Shown here: piece after piece, positions 33,785 through 43,058 of the stretch
Layout of the letters: each line of letters begins with the position of its first letter
Position numbering within the stretch: the first letter of the stretch is position 1
Assembly (NCBI GenBank): GCA_950054155.1
Contig: CATLOT010000007.1
Span: 59,067-123,066 of the forward strand
Origin: an uncultured Bacteriovoracaceae bacterium
Lineage (GTDB): Bacteria; Bdellovibrionota; Bacteriovoracia; Bacteriovoracales; Bacteriovoracaceae
Length of the DNA: 64,000 nt
Direction of reading: 5' to 3'
The notes under the pieces: model-generated
The model's input: the letters and a program-made list of their open reading frames with translations, nothing else
Databases searched by the model: none
What the model was told of the DNA's origin: nothing
Made by a program: the position numbers and the translations under genes

Positions 33785-34618
33785 TTAGCCAATCAACTGA
33801 AGTGCTGAAGAGCTTGAGTTATTGGCCTGAGCCAACACTGAAGTACTTGATGCAGTCAGAATATTTGCTTTTGCAAGTTCTGCTGATTCTGCAGCCACAT
33901 CCGTATCTCTAATTCTAGAGTTCGCTGCTGATAAGTTCTCAGTCTTTACTTCAAGGTTATTAATCGTTGAAGTCAGTCTGTTTTGAAGAGCACCTAATGT
34001 TGCTCTATTTTCACTTACCGTGCTAATGGCGTTATCCAATACTTCTAGGTTTGTCTGCGAGTCCTCTTTAGAGGAGACAGTTAAACCCTCAATTCCTAAG
34101 TTATCAGTTGTTACTGAAGACTGACCAGGTTGATACGTAAGACGATCATTATTCTCATCGTTATAAAGACCGATTTGGAAATCCATATCGTCGCCTTCAC
34201 CGTTGAGAAGCGTCTTTCCATTAAACTCAGTAGATTCAGCAATTCTTCCTACTTCTGTTACCAGTTGTTGGAATTCTTTATCAGAGTAAGATCTCTCTGT
34301 ATCTCCAATAGTATCTGAAGCTGACTGAACAGAAAGTTCACGAAGTCTAATAAGGATGTTATTTACTTCATTCATACCACCTTCTGCGGTTTGAATAAGA
34401 GAAATCCCATCTCCAGCATTTCGTGTCGCCTGTCTTGTACCTCTTATATCTGCTTTCAGTTTTTCACTAATCGCGAGTCCTGCAGCATCATCACCTGCTT
34501 TGTTAATTCTTGATCCACTGGCTAGTTTCTCAAGTGAAGAACCTTGTTGCTTCTTTACATTACCAAGTGAACGTTGTGCTGCTAGTGACTGAACATTTGT
34601 TCCAATTCTTAAACCCAT
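33785..34618 (-). CDS. fliC: Flagellin (second copy)
   Basis: 277 residues with conserved flagellin ends: LRIGTNVQSLAAQRSLGNVKKQQGSSLEKLASGSRI and RDTDVAAESAELAKANILTASSTSVLAQANNSSSSALQLIG. It is a clear paralogue of the adjacent flagellin, with a more acidic and polar centre (GEGDDMDFQIGLYNDENNDRL). The site AGAGGAG precedes the ATG. Multiple, similar flagellins in tandem are usual in Bdellovibrio-like bacteria. It has its own terminator and probably its own sigma28-like promoter. Confidence 0.96.
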   Translation of the reverse strand: MGLRIGTNVQSLAAQRSLGNVKKQQGSSLEKLASGSRINKAGDDAAGLAISEKLKADIRGTRQATRNAGDGISLIQTAEGGMNEVNNILIRLRELSVQSASDTIGDTERSYSDKEFQQLVTEVGRIAESTEFNGKTLLNGEGDDMDFQIGLYNDENNDRLTYQPGQSSVTTDNLGIEGLTVSSKEDSQTNLEVLDNAISTVSENRATLGALQNRLTSTINNLEVKTENLSAANSRIRDTDVAAESAELAKANILTASSTSVLAQANNSSSSALQLIG

Positions 34619-34688
34619 ACTAATCTCCTCTAATCATAGATTCCCTCCCTAAGTAATTCTCAAACAACCATGTTTAAGATGTTGGTTA

Positions 34689-34714
34689 CTGCAGCCCCCA
34701 AAATCTTGCTGCAG
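34689..34714. repeat. Inverted repeat at the 5' end of the second flagellin transcript
   Basis: CTGCAGC (34689-34695) and GCTGCAG (34708-34714), 7 bp, with a 12-nt centre. It lies just downstream of the proposed -10 and would form a hairpin at the mRNA 5' end, possibly stabilising it. Confidence 0.35.
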
Positions 34715-34719
34715 GACTT

Positions 34720-34746
34720 ATATCGGGTATTGGAAATTATTGTTGA
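34720..34746 (-). promoter_or_regulatory. Possible sigma28-like promoter of the second flagellin
   Basis: Minus strand -10 CCCGATAT (34727-34720) fits FliA well, and is the same -10 core as at 19717. The -35 at the right distance, TCAACAAT (34746-34739), fits poorly. It may need an activator. Confidence 0.4.
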
Positions 34747-34818
34747 GGAAAATCGGAAAATAATTCCTATTATTTCAAGTAGTTAACCGTTTTAGTCGGT
34801 CAAGTATAGGGGATAAGT

Positions 34819-35271
34819 CTATGAATTTAGGATTTTGTCGATTGTATTGGTCGTAGAGAATCCATCAACAAAGGTAAGGCTTTTCACTTCGCCACCAAGG
34901 CCTAGAACAATATCTGAACCCACAATCTGATCAGGAGCCCAGTCGCCTCCTTTTACGAGAACACTAGGCTTAACAGCATTAATGAGTTCATAAGGTGTGT
35001 CCTCATTAAATATAATGACAGCATCAATTGCTTTAAGATTTTCTAGAACAAACTTTCTTTCTTTTTCGCTATTAATCGGACGAGCTTCACCTTTTAATCG
35101 TTTTACAGAAGCATCTGAATTTAATCCTACAATTAAATAGTCACCTTGAGCTTTTGCTTCATTCAAGTAGGCGACATGTCCTGCGTGAAGAATATCAAAG
35201 CACCCATTTGTAAAAACGATTTTTTGGTCTGTAGGAATATTTAAATTATTAAATGCTTCTTGATAACTCAT
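34819..35271 (-). CDS. rfaE: ADP-heptose synthase domain II (D-glycero-beta-D-manno-heptose-1-P adenylyltransferase)
   Basis: 150 residues, a stand-alone nucleotidyltransferase. [13 protein letters not shown] is the cytidylyltransferase HxGH motif. VLVKGGDW and GFSTTNTI are typical of the HldE C-terminal (RfaE domain II) enzyme. It activates heptose-phosphate to ADP-heptose for LPS core or protein glycosylation. Its stop codon is followed, about 200 bp further on, by the promoter region of a flagellin. It is coupled to the RDD gene upstream by a one-base overlap. No kinase domain (HldE domain I) is in the window. Confidence 0.9.
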   Translation of the reverse strand: MSYQEAFNNLNIPTDQKIVFTNGCFDILHAGHVAYLNEAKAQGDYLIVGLNSDASVKRLKGEARPINSEKERKFVLENLKAIDAVIIFNEDTPYELINAVKPSVLVKGGDWAPDQIVGSDIVLGLGGEVKSLTFVDGFSTTNTIDKILNS

Positions 35272-36041
35272 TAGTTCTTTAAAACTCGACTGTCAGATAA
35301 CTTACCTTGAAAGTCTAAAATTAAGGGTAGTCCCAGTAGGAAAAGTGAAAAGAGTGTTATCGTAGAACGAATAAAGGATTGGCGAATAGTGACTCTTTTC
35401 TTTCCTTTAACTTTAAACGTTCCCAAGTCCAAAAAGCGCTTCCCAATCGTACCAACAGGCTCTGTCATCGAAAAATAAGTCAAGAAAATGAGCGCTGATA
35501 AGGTGGCGGCATAGGGGAGAGATGTCTTTATAAACTCGACACCAAGCTTATAGTCTATCTTTCCGGTTGCTGCATAGAAGAAGCAAGCAAAGAGACTTAT
35601 TGAAATAAAGGCAATAATAAAGACATCAAGAAAGAAGGCGAGAAACTGATCAGCATGGCTTGCTATAGTTACTTTTTCCTCTTGTGGTCTACTTTCGATC
35701 TTCTTTTCGATCTTAGCTTCTGTTTTCTTTTGTACTGTTTGCTCTTTCTTATAGAGTGCTTCAATTCCACTCATAAGACTCGGATCAGAAACAGAGAGTG
35801 GAGTATTTTGAAGATAATCTTTTTTAGGCATCTGATGAGTAACGTTCGAGGACATTACTCGTTTTTCACTCGTAGCACGTTTTGCAACTTGATTTGTTTT
35901 TGGAAAAGAAGCCTGCTTCTTCTTAGGCTCGTGGAAACCTAGGCCTTTTGTGATTGGCTTAAAGTCATAAGAGTCGATATCGAACTCATCAAGATTCAAA
36001 GAAATATTCTTCTGATTATTTTCGTGAATTTGACCTTCCAT
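35271..36041 (-). CDS. RDD-family membrane protein with long charged N-terminus
   Basis: 256 residues from ATG 36041, preferred over an upstream GTG at 36083 because of the strong site AGGAGAGG. The first 130 residues are charged and disordered (Lys/Glu/Gln rich). An RDD domain of three helices then follows: [53 protein letters not shown] and a final pair of segments. RDD proteins are poorly understood; some relatives act in ion transport. It lies in one transcript with rsmE and rfaE. Confidence 0.75.
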   Translation of the reverse strand: MEGQIHENNQKNISLNLDEFDIDSYDFKPITKGLGFHEPKKKQASFPKTNQVAKRATSEKRVMSSNVTHQMPKKDYLQNTPLSVSDPSLMSGIEALYKKEQTVQKKTEAKIEKKIESRPQEEKVTIASHADQFLAFFLDVFIIAFISISLFACFFYAATGKIDYKLGVEFIKTSLPYAATLSALIFLTYFSMTEPVGTIGKRFLDLGTFKVKGKKRVTIRQSFIRSTITLFSLFLLGLPLILDFQGKLSDSRVLKN

Positions 36042-36123
36042 TTCCTCTCCTGTGTCTTCTTTAATGATGACACATTTCCCCACAGCAGTAAATAAACTCT
36101 AACAACGCCTTGCAGCCAGATCT

Positions 36124-36807
36124 CTAAAAAGAAAGTCCCTTCAAAAAGCCTGCTCCAAAATTCACTGCTGTTTCTGCTTTCATGATTGGTGCTGGAAGCT
36201 TCATACAAAAGACATCTTCATTGTCTTCAAAGAAAGAAATTTCTTCTTCGTGAAAGCCACCCTCAGGGCCAATGATAAAACTTAAAATAGCATCAGAACT
36301 CTTAGTGATTGGCTTATCAACTTCAGTGAGAAAAGCAACTTTCTTTCCTTTGATCGAATTCATATCTTCAAGGGTATTAAGAAAGGTAATCTCAGGGAGA
36401 AAAGGGTTTTCACTCTGGACCATTGCACCCGTTAGGATTTTATCTAAGCGTGGACTATTCTTGAATTTCCACGGCGAAAATTTAGTATGAATAAGATACA
36501 AGTTTCTTATTCCTATCTGAACAGCCGACCTAAAGATCGATTCCACATATTCTTTTTTAGGAACACAGAGAATGAGATTGAGGGCCTCTTTAGAAAGCTC
36601 TTTTTGCTCTCTGTTTGTGACCTCTATTGTTAGGTTTTTCTTTTTTAGTTCAGTTACAGTTCCAGTGAGAATGACTCCCTTACCGTTGAAAACTTTCACA
36701 GAGTCACCAATTTTGCCACGACTTACATTCTTAAAATGATGGACCTGATCATCAGAGATCTCAATGGAATCACTATGGATTTCTTCACTTAAAAGATAAA
36801 AGTTCAT
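36124..36807 (-). CDS. rsmE: 16S rRNA m3U1498 methyltransferase
   Basis: 227 residues, a SPOUT methyltransferase. The N-terminal PUA-like part contains HHFKNVSRGKIGDSVKVF. The knot region has FIIGPEGGFHEEEISFF and ends with APIMKAETAV, matching the RsmE pattern GPEGG and LG..ILR.ETA. The usual LR before ETA is replaced by MK. The gene directly follows prmA with no gap, the common prmA-rsmE pairing of ribosome modifiers. Confidence 0.92.
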   Translation of the reverse strand: MNFYLLSEEIHSDSIEISDDQVHHFKNVSRGKIGDSVKVFNGKGVILTGTVTELKKKNLTIEVTNREQKELSKEALNLILCVPKKEYVESIFRSAVQIGIRNLYLIHTKFSPWKFKNSPRLDKILTGAMVQSENPFLPEITFLNTLEDMNSIKGKKVAFLTEVDKPITKSSDAILSFIIGPEGGFHEEEISFFEDNEDVFCMKLPAPIMKAETAVNFGAGFLKGLSF

Positions 36808-37746
36808 TTATGACCTTACAAAATGAATAGCGATCCAATCGCCCTTTTCTTCGACACCTTTACAAGTAAGTTCGGTGTATTCACTTAAAATAGTGTCACG
36901 CTGATCTTTCAAAAGACCCGAAACAATCAAGTGTGACTCAGGAGCTAAGCTCGAAAGAAGGAGCTCTTTTTCTTCGATAAGAACAGACTCAAGAATATTA
37001 GCAAAGACAAGTGGATACGTTTTAGTAACAGCAAATCTTTCTCTCAGCACAATGGCGTGATCTGTGGAGTAATCTTGAAAGTTATTATATTCAAGATTCA
37101 TCACACAATTATCGAGAGCATCAGCATCAATATCGACAAAATCAACTCGGCTTCGCGACTTCTTAATAGCCGCGATCCCTAAAATTCCAGAGCCACATCC
37201 AAAGTCTAAACACTCACAGCCTTCTGGGAGCTGATTTTTTATTTCTTCATAAATTTTCAAACAAAGAAAGGTTGTTTCGTGATTTCCAGTCCCAAAACCC
37301 ATGCCCGGATAAATAAAGAGCTGATTGGGATCATCTTCTTTCTTTTCCCAAGAGGGTACGACCTTAAGATTTGGAGAAACAACAATTTCTTTAAAGCTTT
37401 CACGCCAAGTTTGATTCCAGTCCTCTTGCTTTTGCTTACTACTTTGTGCTTTGATTTTTTGCTCACCACAGTACTTAAGAAAACTTTGTGCTAGCTCTTC
37501 TTCTTGCCAAAAGTACTTAACAGTTGAAGCCTCAGTTTGATTTTCTTCAATTCTCTCCAACACACTCTCAGGAATATCGCCTCCACAGTAGGCATCTCTT
37601 CCCAAGATTTCATCTACTGTTTCTTCATTGAGGTCGTAATCAAGACGTCCTTCACAGCCAAACTGGTTATAGGCAATAGTATCGAGTTCTTCAGGAGAAA
37701 CTGGGGTGTCTTTAAGGTCCACCTCAATAATAAATAAATAGTCCAC
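36808..37746 (-). CDS. prmA: Ribosomal protein L11 methyltransferase
   Basis: 312 residues, close to the usual length. The SAM motif LDFGCGSGILGIAAIK and the PrmA motif FANILESVLIEE are present, with GMGFGTGNHETT upstream. The N-terminal roughly 90 residues look like the L11-recognition domain. It trimethylates L11 in the cytoplasm. The next gene, rsmE, begins with its stop codon. A 151-bp divergent region upstream separates it from udk. Confidence 0.93.
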   Translation of the reverse strand: MDYLFIIEVDLKDTPVSPEELDTIAYNQFGCEGRLDYDLNEETVDEILGRDAYCGGDIPESVLERIEENQTEASTVKYFWQEEELAQSFLKYCGEQKIKAQSSKQKQEDWNQTWRESFKEIVVSPNLKVVPSWEKKEDDPNQLFIYPGMGFGTGNHETTFLCLKIYEEIKNQLPEGCECLDFGCGSGILGIAAIKKSRSRVDFVDIDADALDNCVMNLEYNNFQDYSTDHAIVLRERFAVTKTYPLVFANILESVLIEEKELLLSSLAPESHLIVSGLLKDQRDTILSEYTELTCKGVEEKGDWIAIHFVRS

Positions 37747-37897
37747 TTGAGTCCTTTAAATCTTTGAAAATATTAGAAAGTCATACCAGTAAAAGTGTCT
37801 AAAGAGAGTGCACTATGAAAAGATTTTAACTTTCGAAGCTTTTTCTTTATCACAATTCCTCCTTATGAGATAAGTATTAGAAATCAGGAGCAAATTA

Positions 37898-38557
37898 ATG
37901 ATTAAGATAATTGGTGTCGCCGGTGGTTCCGGGTCAGGTAAGACGACCTTTGCAAAGAAGCTTATTAAGCTTGTTGAAGAGCCCATTACACTCTTTCACA
38001 TGGATAGCTACTACCTTCCCAAGCAACCCAAGAAGCACTTTACAAAATCTGGTAAACCAAACTTTGATCATCCTGAAGCCTTTGATTGGGAGCTCCTTAG
38101 AAATCATCTCACCCAACTCAAAAGTGGCACAGATGTAGAAAGTCCTATTTATGACTTCAAAACATCAAGCCGTACTAAAGACACTGAAAGAACAAGAGCA
38201 ACCGGTGTTGTGATATTTGAAGGCATCTTCACCCTCTTTGATAGTGAAATCCGGAACATGCTTGATATTAAGTGCTTTCTCCATGTTGATAGTGATATCC
38301 GCTTTACCAGACGACTTAATAGAGACGTTCAAGAGCGCGGTCGAAGCCTCGACTCGATAATTGATCAGTATTATGAAACTGTTCGTCCCATGCATCAAAA
38401 GTTTCTTGACCCTCAAAAGCAGTTTGCAGACTTTGTTGTAGGTGAGGAAACAGATGTTGCGGCAGAGATTTTAGCTGCTAAAATCAATAACGACCTCAAT
38501 ATTATAACAAAAGAGAGAAAGACATTATCGGATCTCACAACAAATCCAATTCTTTAA
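37898..38557 (+). CDS. udk: Uridine kinase
   Basis: 219 residues. The P-loop GGSGSGKTT (9-17) is followed by HMDSYY, NFDHPEAFDW and YDFKTSSRT, all Udk segments, and by RLNRDVQERGRS. It phosphorylates uridine and cytidine for pyrimidine salvage. The ATG has AGGAG seven bases upstream. The next gene (RNase J) has its frame open inside the 3' part of udk. Confidence 0.93.
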   Translation: MIKIIGVAGGSGSGKTTFAKKLIKLVEEPITLFHMDSYYLPKQPKKHFTKSGKPNFDHPEAFDWELLRNHLTQLKSGTDVESPIYDFKTSSRTKDTERTRATGVVIFEGIFTLFDSEIRNMLDIKCFLHVDSDIRFTRRLNRDVQERGRSLDSIIDQYYETVRPMHQKFLDPQKQFADFVVGEETDVAAEILAAKINNDLNIITKERKTLSDLTTNPIL

Positions 38558-40173
38558 GCTTTTCAATTACTCCCTTAGGAGGATTGGGCCAGATTGGAAG
38601 TAATATGATGGAGATTCGCTATGGCGAGAACTCCTTCATCATTGACTGCGGTATTCTTTTTCCCTACGAAGACACCTTCGATATTCGCTACCTCATTCCC
38701 AATTTTTCTAAAATTCAAAAACCTAGTCGTGTGTATATTACCCATGGACATGAAGATCATATTGGTGCCCTACCTCACCTTATTGAAATGTTTCCAGGTC
38801 TTGAAATCATAGCCCCTCCCTTTGCTGGGGAACTTATCAAGAGAAAGTTTGAATACTATCCAAGACCCCTTAACTTCAAACTAACTGTCAGCACCGAGAG
38901 CTCTGATTTTTTTGGGCTTGAAGTCCATTATATTCGAGTCAACCATAGTATCCCTGACACCTATGGAATACTCCTTATCGACAAGAAGAATGATACAAGT
39001 GTCTTTTACATTAGTGATTTTAAAGTCGACCCCAAGGCAAAGCTTGAACCAGTATTTGATTTTAAAAAGCTTGTTAACCTTACCAAAGGTATTAAAACAA
39101 AGTTCTTACTCGCTGATAGCACGAACATCACAAGCTCAAACAAAAAGACACCAAGTGAAGAGGACCTTAAACCAGCCCTCGACCAAATTTTAGGAAGGTC
39201 CAACGGCCGGATATTTGTAACGACCTTTAGCTCTAATATTCACAGGCTTAAAAACCTCGTTGAACTCAGTAAAGACAACGGTCGAGAAGTCATTTTCTAT
39301 GGGCGTAGCATGCAAAACTACTGGGAAGTGGCTCATTCGCTGGGGATCGTTGATGAGCTTGAGGCCTACAGTGATGTTGAAGCATACAGAGCTAATCCTG
39401 ACAAAAAATACACTATTATTGTCTCTGGCTGCCAAGGTGACTTCAGAAGTACATTTCGCCGAGTTGCCTTTGGACACGACTCCTACTTTAAAATTAAAGA
39501 AGACGATATCTTTGTCCTTAGCAGTAAATCCATTCCTGGAAATGAGAAAAAGATAACTCTTTGTCTTAATGAGATTAGCAAACTTGGCGGAGAAGTGATT
39601 ACAGCGAGCGATGCTCATATACATGCTTCCGGTCACCCTGGAACTGATGATCTTCAAATGGTTTTTGATCAGTATCAGCCAAGTCACTATATTCCTATTC
39701 ACGGCGAGACGTTCTTTCTTACACGCCATCAAAAGTGGATCCAAGATAACTTCACTGGCACCAAAGCTTTCAAGCTCCTTAATCATGAAACATTTGATTT
39801 CATTTCCCATAAAACATTGGCGTCGACAATCAGTGAAGAGGACACCCAACCCCTTATTATTCACGGGAATTCATTCGAGATTACTCGCGACCAAATAAAA
39901 GAAAGACGAAAGATTGCGGAAGCGGGCAGCATTACAATTGCCTTCAATTACACTCAATCTAAACTAGGTGATATTAAAACTATTTTTCACGGTATTCCCT
40001 TCAATGATGAACTCAATGAAGATTTCTTTAACAATCACATTGAGAGAGTTGTTAAGAAAAATTTCAAGGGAAAGAAAACATCGTTAGAGCAAATACGTAT
40101 TCAGTCGAGAAAGGTCTTTAAAGACCTCTTTGGAATCAAGCCTGTCGTAAGTGTCATTGATTTAGAGAGCTAG
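38524..40173 (+). CDS. rnj: Ribonuclease J with a non-canonical start codon
   Basis: About 549 residues if started at ATT 38524. The metallo-beta-lactamase core has THGHEDHIGALPHL, the DSTN segment of the beta-CASP region (LLADSTNITSSNKKTPSEED), GRSMQN, VSGCQGD and HASGHPG, all RNase J signatures. The conserved N-terminus SITPLGGLGQIGSNM is encoded upstream of the first in-frame TTG (38584) and ATG (38605), while a stop lies at 38488-38490. No ATG, GTG or TTG occurs in 38491-38583. ATT at 38524 has a GAGAG element upstream; ATT at 38566 is the alternative. The frame overlaps the last 34 bp of udk, one base shifted. Function: 5'-3' exo- and endonuclease of mRNA turnover. Confidence 0.88.
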   Translation: MIGSHNKSNSLSFSITPLGGLGQIGSNMMEIRYGENSFIIDCGILFPYEDTFDIRYLIPNFSKIQKPSRVYITHGHEDHIGALPHLIEMFPGLEIIAPPFAGELIKRKFEYYPRPLNFKLTVSTESSDFFGLEVHYIRVNHSIPDTYGILLIDKKNDTSVFYISDFKVDPKAKLEPVFDFKKLVNLTKGIKTKFLLADSTNITSSNKKTPSEEDLKPALDQILGRSNGRIFVTTFSSNIHRLKNLVELSKDNGREVIFYGRSMQNYWEVAHSLGIVDELEAYSDVEAYRANPDKKYTIIVSGCQGDFRSTFRRVAFGHDSYFKIKEDDIFVLSSKSIPGNEKKITLCLNEISKLGGEVITASDAHIHASGHPGTDDLQMVFDQYQPSHYIPIHGETFFLTRHQKWIQDNFTGTKAFKLLNHETFDFISHKTLASTISEEDTQPLIIHGNSFEITRDQIKERRKIAEAGSITIAFNYTQSKLGDIKTIFHGIPFNDELNEDFFNNHIERVVKKNFKGKKTSLEQIRIQSRKVFKDLFGIKPVVSVIDLES

Positions 40174-40185
40174 TTCCCTTAAACA

Positions 40186-40207
40186 AGGCGGCCCAAAAGG
40201 ACCGCCT
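40186..40207. terminator. Hairpin between convergent RNase J and ftsZ
   Basis: AGGCGG (40186-40191) pairs with CCGCCT (40202-40207), with extra CC/GG pairs around a bulge. There is no T-run, so efficiency is uncertain. It separates convergent transcripts in a 54-bp gap. Confidence 0.55.
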
Positions 40208-40227
40208 GTAGGGGGAAATATAAGAGA

Positions 40228-41727
40228 TTAAAGATCTAATGAACGATTACGCTCTTCTTCTCTCTCTCTCCTATTTTGTGATTCTTCTTCTTTTCTAAGG
40301 AATGTAGGAGTATCAAGTTCTTCCTCATCAAAGTTGATGAAACCAAGCTTTTCAGCAATTGATTTGGCACGACTTGAGGTTTTGCTTGAAGAATCCCATG
40401 AAGACTCACGTCTTTCTTCCCGACGATCCTCTCTTCGCTCTTCTCTCATAGAAGTCATATCTCTTGAGGGCTCATTATTAGAGGCTGAGTATTGTGTTGC
40501 TGCAGTTCTAATTGAATCCATAAGATTAGAAGATCTCTCTTCTCTTGGAATAATCTCTTCTTTAACTTCTCGCCTTACTTCCACCATGGGTTCTTCGCGA
40601 ACCTCACGCTCTAGCGTGAAATCATCACTTGATTGCTCCATACGTGTTTCTTGAGCTACAGGTGTTGCGGCACGAGGTTGCTCTCTTACTTCTTCACGCT
40701 CTGGTGTTAAACGAGGTCCAGAGGTCATTGTCTGAGAGTGAGTTGTCTTTACTCTCTCAAGTCCACCTAAACCTGTAGCAACAACAGTTACCTTGATATC
40801 TTCTTCCATATCTTCATCGATAACTGTTCCGAAGATGATTTCAGCATCCTCATCAGCAGCTTCCATGATTAGCGTAACCGCTTCATTTGTTTCATGCATG
40901 GTGAGGGAGCCATTACCAGTAATATTAATGATAATACCTGTGGCACCATCAATGGTTACATCCTCAAGAAGAGGTGAACTAATTGCTTCGGTAGCCGCCT
41001 TAATAGCTCTATCAGGACCAGTAGCAACACCAGTACCCATAAGAGCAAGACCCTTATTACTCATGACAGTTTTTACGTCTGCAAAGTCAGCATTGATGTG
41101 ACCTGTATAATTAATAAGGTCAGAGATACCTCTAACAGCATTAAGAAGAACCTCATCAGCTTTCTTGAAGGTATCTACAAGAGAAAGGCTATCGCCAGCA
41201 ATATAAAGTAGTCTTTGATTTGGAATAGTAATAAGAGAATCAACATTTTCCTCAAGAATCTGGATACCAGATTCTGCTTGCTTGAATCTCTTCTTTCCTT
41301 CAAAAAGGAATGGCTTTGTTACAACACCAACAGTAAGAGCTCCAAGCTCCTTACAAAGTTTTGCGATTACTGGAGCTGCCCCTGTTCCAGTTCCCCCGCC
41401 CATTCCGGCAGTAATGAAAACCATATCCGCGCCTTCAAGCACTTCAGAGAGTTTTTCATATTCATCGAGAGCGGCTTTTCTTCCTACTTCTGGGTTTGCA
41501 CCTGCACCAAGACCTTTCGTAATCTCAACGCCAAGCTGAACCTTTGTTGGTGCATGACTTGCTTGAAGGGCCTGAGCATCCGTATTAGCAACAATGTACT
41601 CAACACCAGATAAGCCTGATTTAATCATTGTGTTAACAGCATTACATCCACCGCCGCCGACACCGATGACCTTAATTTTTGCGCCACGATCGAAGGCGCT
41701 CGTTTCTTCATTTGAAATTTCAAACAT
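40228..41727 (-). CDS. ftsZ: Cell division protein FtsZ
   Basis: 499 residues, longer than E. coli FtsZ (383). The GTPase core has GVGGGGCNAVN, the tubulin signature GGGTGTG (110-116) and a T7-loop NADFADVKTVM. The core ends near residue 320. A roughly 150-residue, very Arg/Glu/Ser-rich linker follows, then a C-terminal anchor peptide DTPTFLRKE that should bind FtsA. It polymerises into the division ring. The ATG has an excellent GGGGGA site and lies 17 bp after ftsA, the last gene of the dcw cluster. Confidence 0.97.
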   Translation of the reverse strand: MFEISNEETSAFDRGAKIKVIGVGGGGCNAVNTMIKSGLSGVEYIVANTDAQALQASHAPTKVQLGVEITKGLGAGANPEVGRKAALDEYEKLSEVLEGADMVFITAGMGGGTGTGAAPVIAKLCKELGALTVGVVTKPFLFEGKKRFKQAESGIQILEENVDSLITIPNQRLLYIAGDSLSLVDTFKKADEVLLNAVRGISDLINYTGHINADFADVKTVMSNKGLALMGTGVATGPDRAIKAATEAISSPLLEDVTIDGATGIIINITGNGSLTMHETNEAVTLIMEAADEDAEIIFGTVIDEDMEEDIKVTVVATGLGGLERVKTTHSQTMTSGPRLTPEREEVREQPRAATPVAQETRMEQSSDDFTLEREVREEPMVEVRREVKEEIIPREERSSNLMDSIRTAATQYSASNNEPSRDMTSMREERREDRREERRESSWDSSSKTSSRAKSIAEKLGFINFDEEELDTPTFLRKEEESQNRREREEERNRSLDL

Positions 41728-41744
41728 AATTCCCCCTTGAATTA

Positions 41745-42977
41745 TTAAAAAATTTCTTTGAAAACAGATCTTAGAGAATCACCTAAGCGCCCCATTAAAT
41801 CTGCTTCCTTCGAATTTTGGTTAATAGAAGTATTTTTACTTTTAGTTGTATTTGATTCCAACAATAGTCCCAGCACAGTGGAATACTTTGGATTTTGCAT
41901 GATATTTGTCATTCCACCAAAGGGAGCTGGATAACCAATCTTTGTAGGTCTTTCCATAATATACTCACCTAACTCTGGAAGTCCTTTGATAAGTGCTCCA
42001 CCACCAGTAAGAACAATCCCACCAGTGATTTCGTCATTTAATTCTTTTTCCTGAATTTGCTCTTTGATTAAGGTAAACAACTCATCTGCTCGAGCACCAA
42101 GAACATTAGCAACATAACTCAGTTGTACTTCTCGCGCCTTTGTTCCACTTATTCCCTGAACAGTAATATGACTATTTTGATTTAAGGTTTCCGCAAGAAC
42201 AGAACCATGATTGATTTTAATTCTTTCAGCTTCAGCATGAGGAATCTTAAGGGCTACCGCCAAATCATTAGTAAAATGATTTCCTCCAACAGGAATAATT
42301 TGAGAGTGAATAAGACTCCCTTCTTTCCAAATTGCGAGATCTGTTGTCCCTCCACCAATGTCGACAAGAACAACGCCCATTTCTTTTTCTTCAGAGGAGA
42401 GCACTGAGCGAGATGAAGCAATAGGCTGCAAAGTAATTCCCTGAGCTTCGATCCCCGTTTGCTCAACACATTTAACTAAGTTTTGAATCAAACTTATTGA
42501 GCCAGTGACGACATGAACATGAACTTCTAGTCTTACACCACACATCCCAATAGGGTTCTTTATGCCGCCAGTATTATCGACTTTAAATTCCTGAGGAATA
42601 ACATGAAGAATTTCGCGATCAGAAGGAATGACAACGGCTTTAGCCGCTTCAAGAACGCGGTCCACATCGTATTGAGTAATCTCACCATTTTTAATAGCAA
42701 CAACGCCCGAGCTATTGAAACTATAAATATGAGAACCGGCCACACCAATTGTCGCGCTTGAAATATTAACACCTGCCATAAGTTTGGCTTCTTCGACAGA
42801 GTTTTGAATTGATTTAATAGTCTTATCAATATTGACGACTGAACCTTTTTTAAGGCCATGAGACGGATGTGTACCGATACCGATAATTTCGAGTTCTGAA
42901 TTGGGCTCTTGAACACCGACGATAGTGCAAACTTTCGTCGTACCGACATCAAGCCCTACGATGATGTTTCTTTCCAT
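41745..42977 (-). CDS. ftsA: Cell division protein FtsA
   Basis: 410 residues. The actin-like signature segments GLDVGTTKVCTIVG, VDIGGGTTDLAIW and GGIVLTGGGALIKG are visible. The C-terminus ends with LGDSLRSVFKEIF, an amphipathic helix of the membrane-anchoring type. FtsA tethers FtsZ to the inner membrane and recruits later division proteins. AGGAAGG precedes the ATG. An 80-bp gap upstream separates it from the ftsQ-like gene and may hold an internal promoter. Confidence 0.97.
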   Translation of the reverse strand: MERNIIVGLDVGTTKVCTIVGVQEPNSELEIIGIGTHPSHGLKKGSVVNIDKTIKSIQNSVEEAKLMAGVNISSATIGVAGSHIYSFNSSGVVAIKNGEITQYDVDRVLEAAKAVVIPSDREILHVIPQEFKVDNTGGIKNPIGMCGVRLEVHVHVVTGSISLIQNLVKCVEQTGIEAQGITLQPIASSRSVLSSEEKEMGVVLVDIGGGTTDLAIWKEGSLIHSQIIPVGGNHFTNDLAVALKIPHAEAERIKINHGSVLAETLNQNSHITVQGISGTKAREVQLSYVANVLGARADELFTLIKEQIQEKELNDEITGGIVLTGGGALIKGLPELGEYIMERPTKIGYPAPFGGMTNIMQNPKYSTVLGLLLESNTTKSKNTSINQNSKEADLMGRLGDSLRSVFKEIF

Positions 42978-43058
42978 GAGATTCCTTCCTCACTTTAATT
43001 GTTAGATTCATTCTAACACGTCGGCAAGAACTGCATTTACGCAGCATGCATAAAAATT

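Noticed and set aside
38491..38557. Programmed frameshift fusing udk to RNase J
   Set aside because: The RNase J frame is -1 relative to udk, but no X XXY YYZ slippery heptamer occurs in the overlap, and both proteins look complete on their own.
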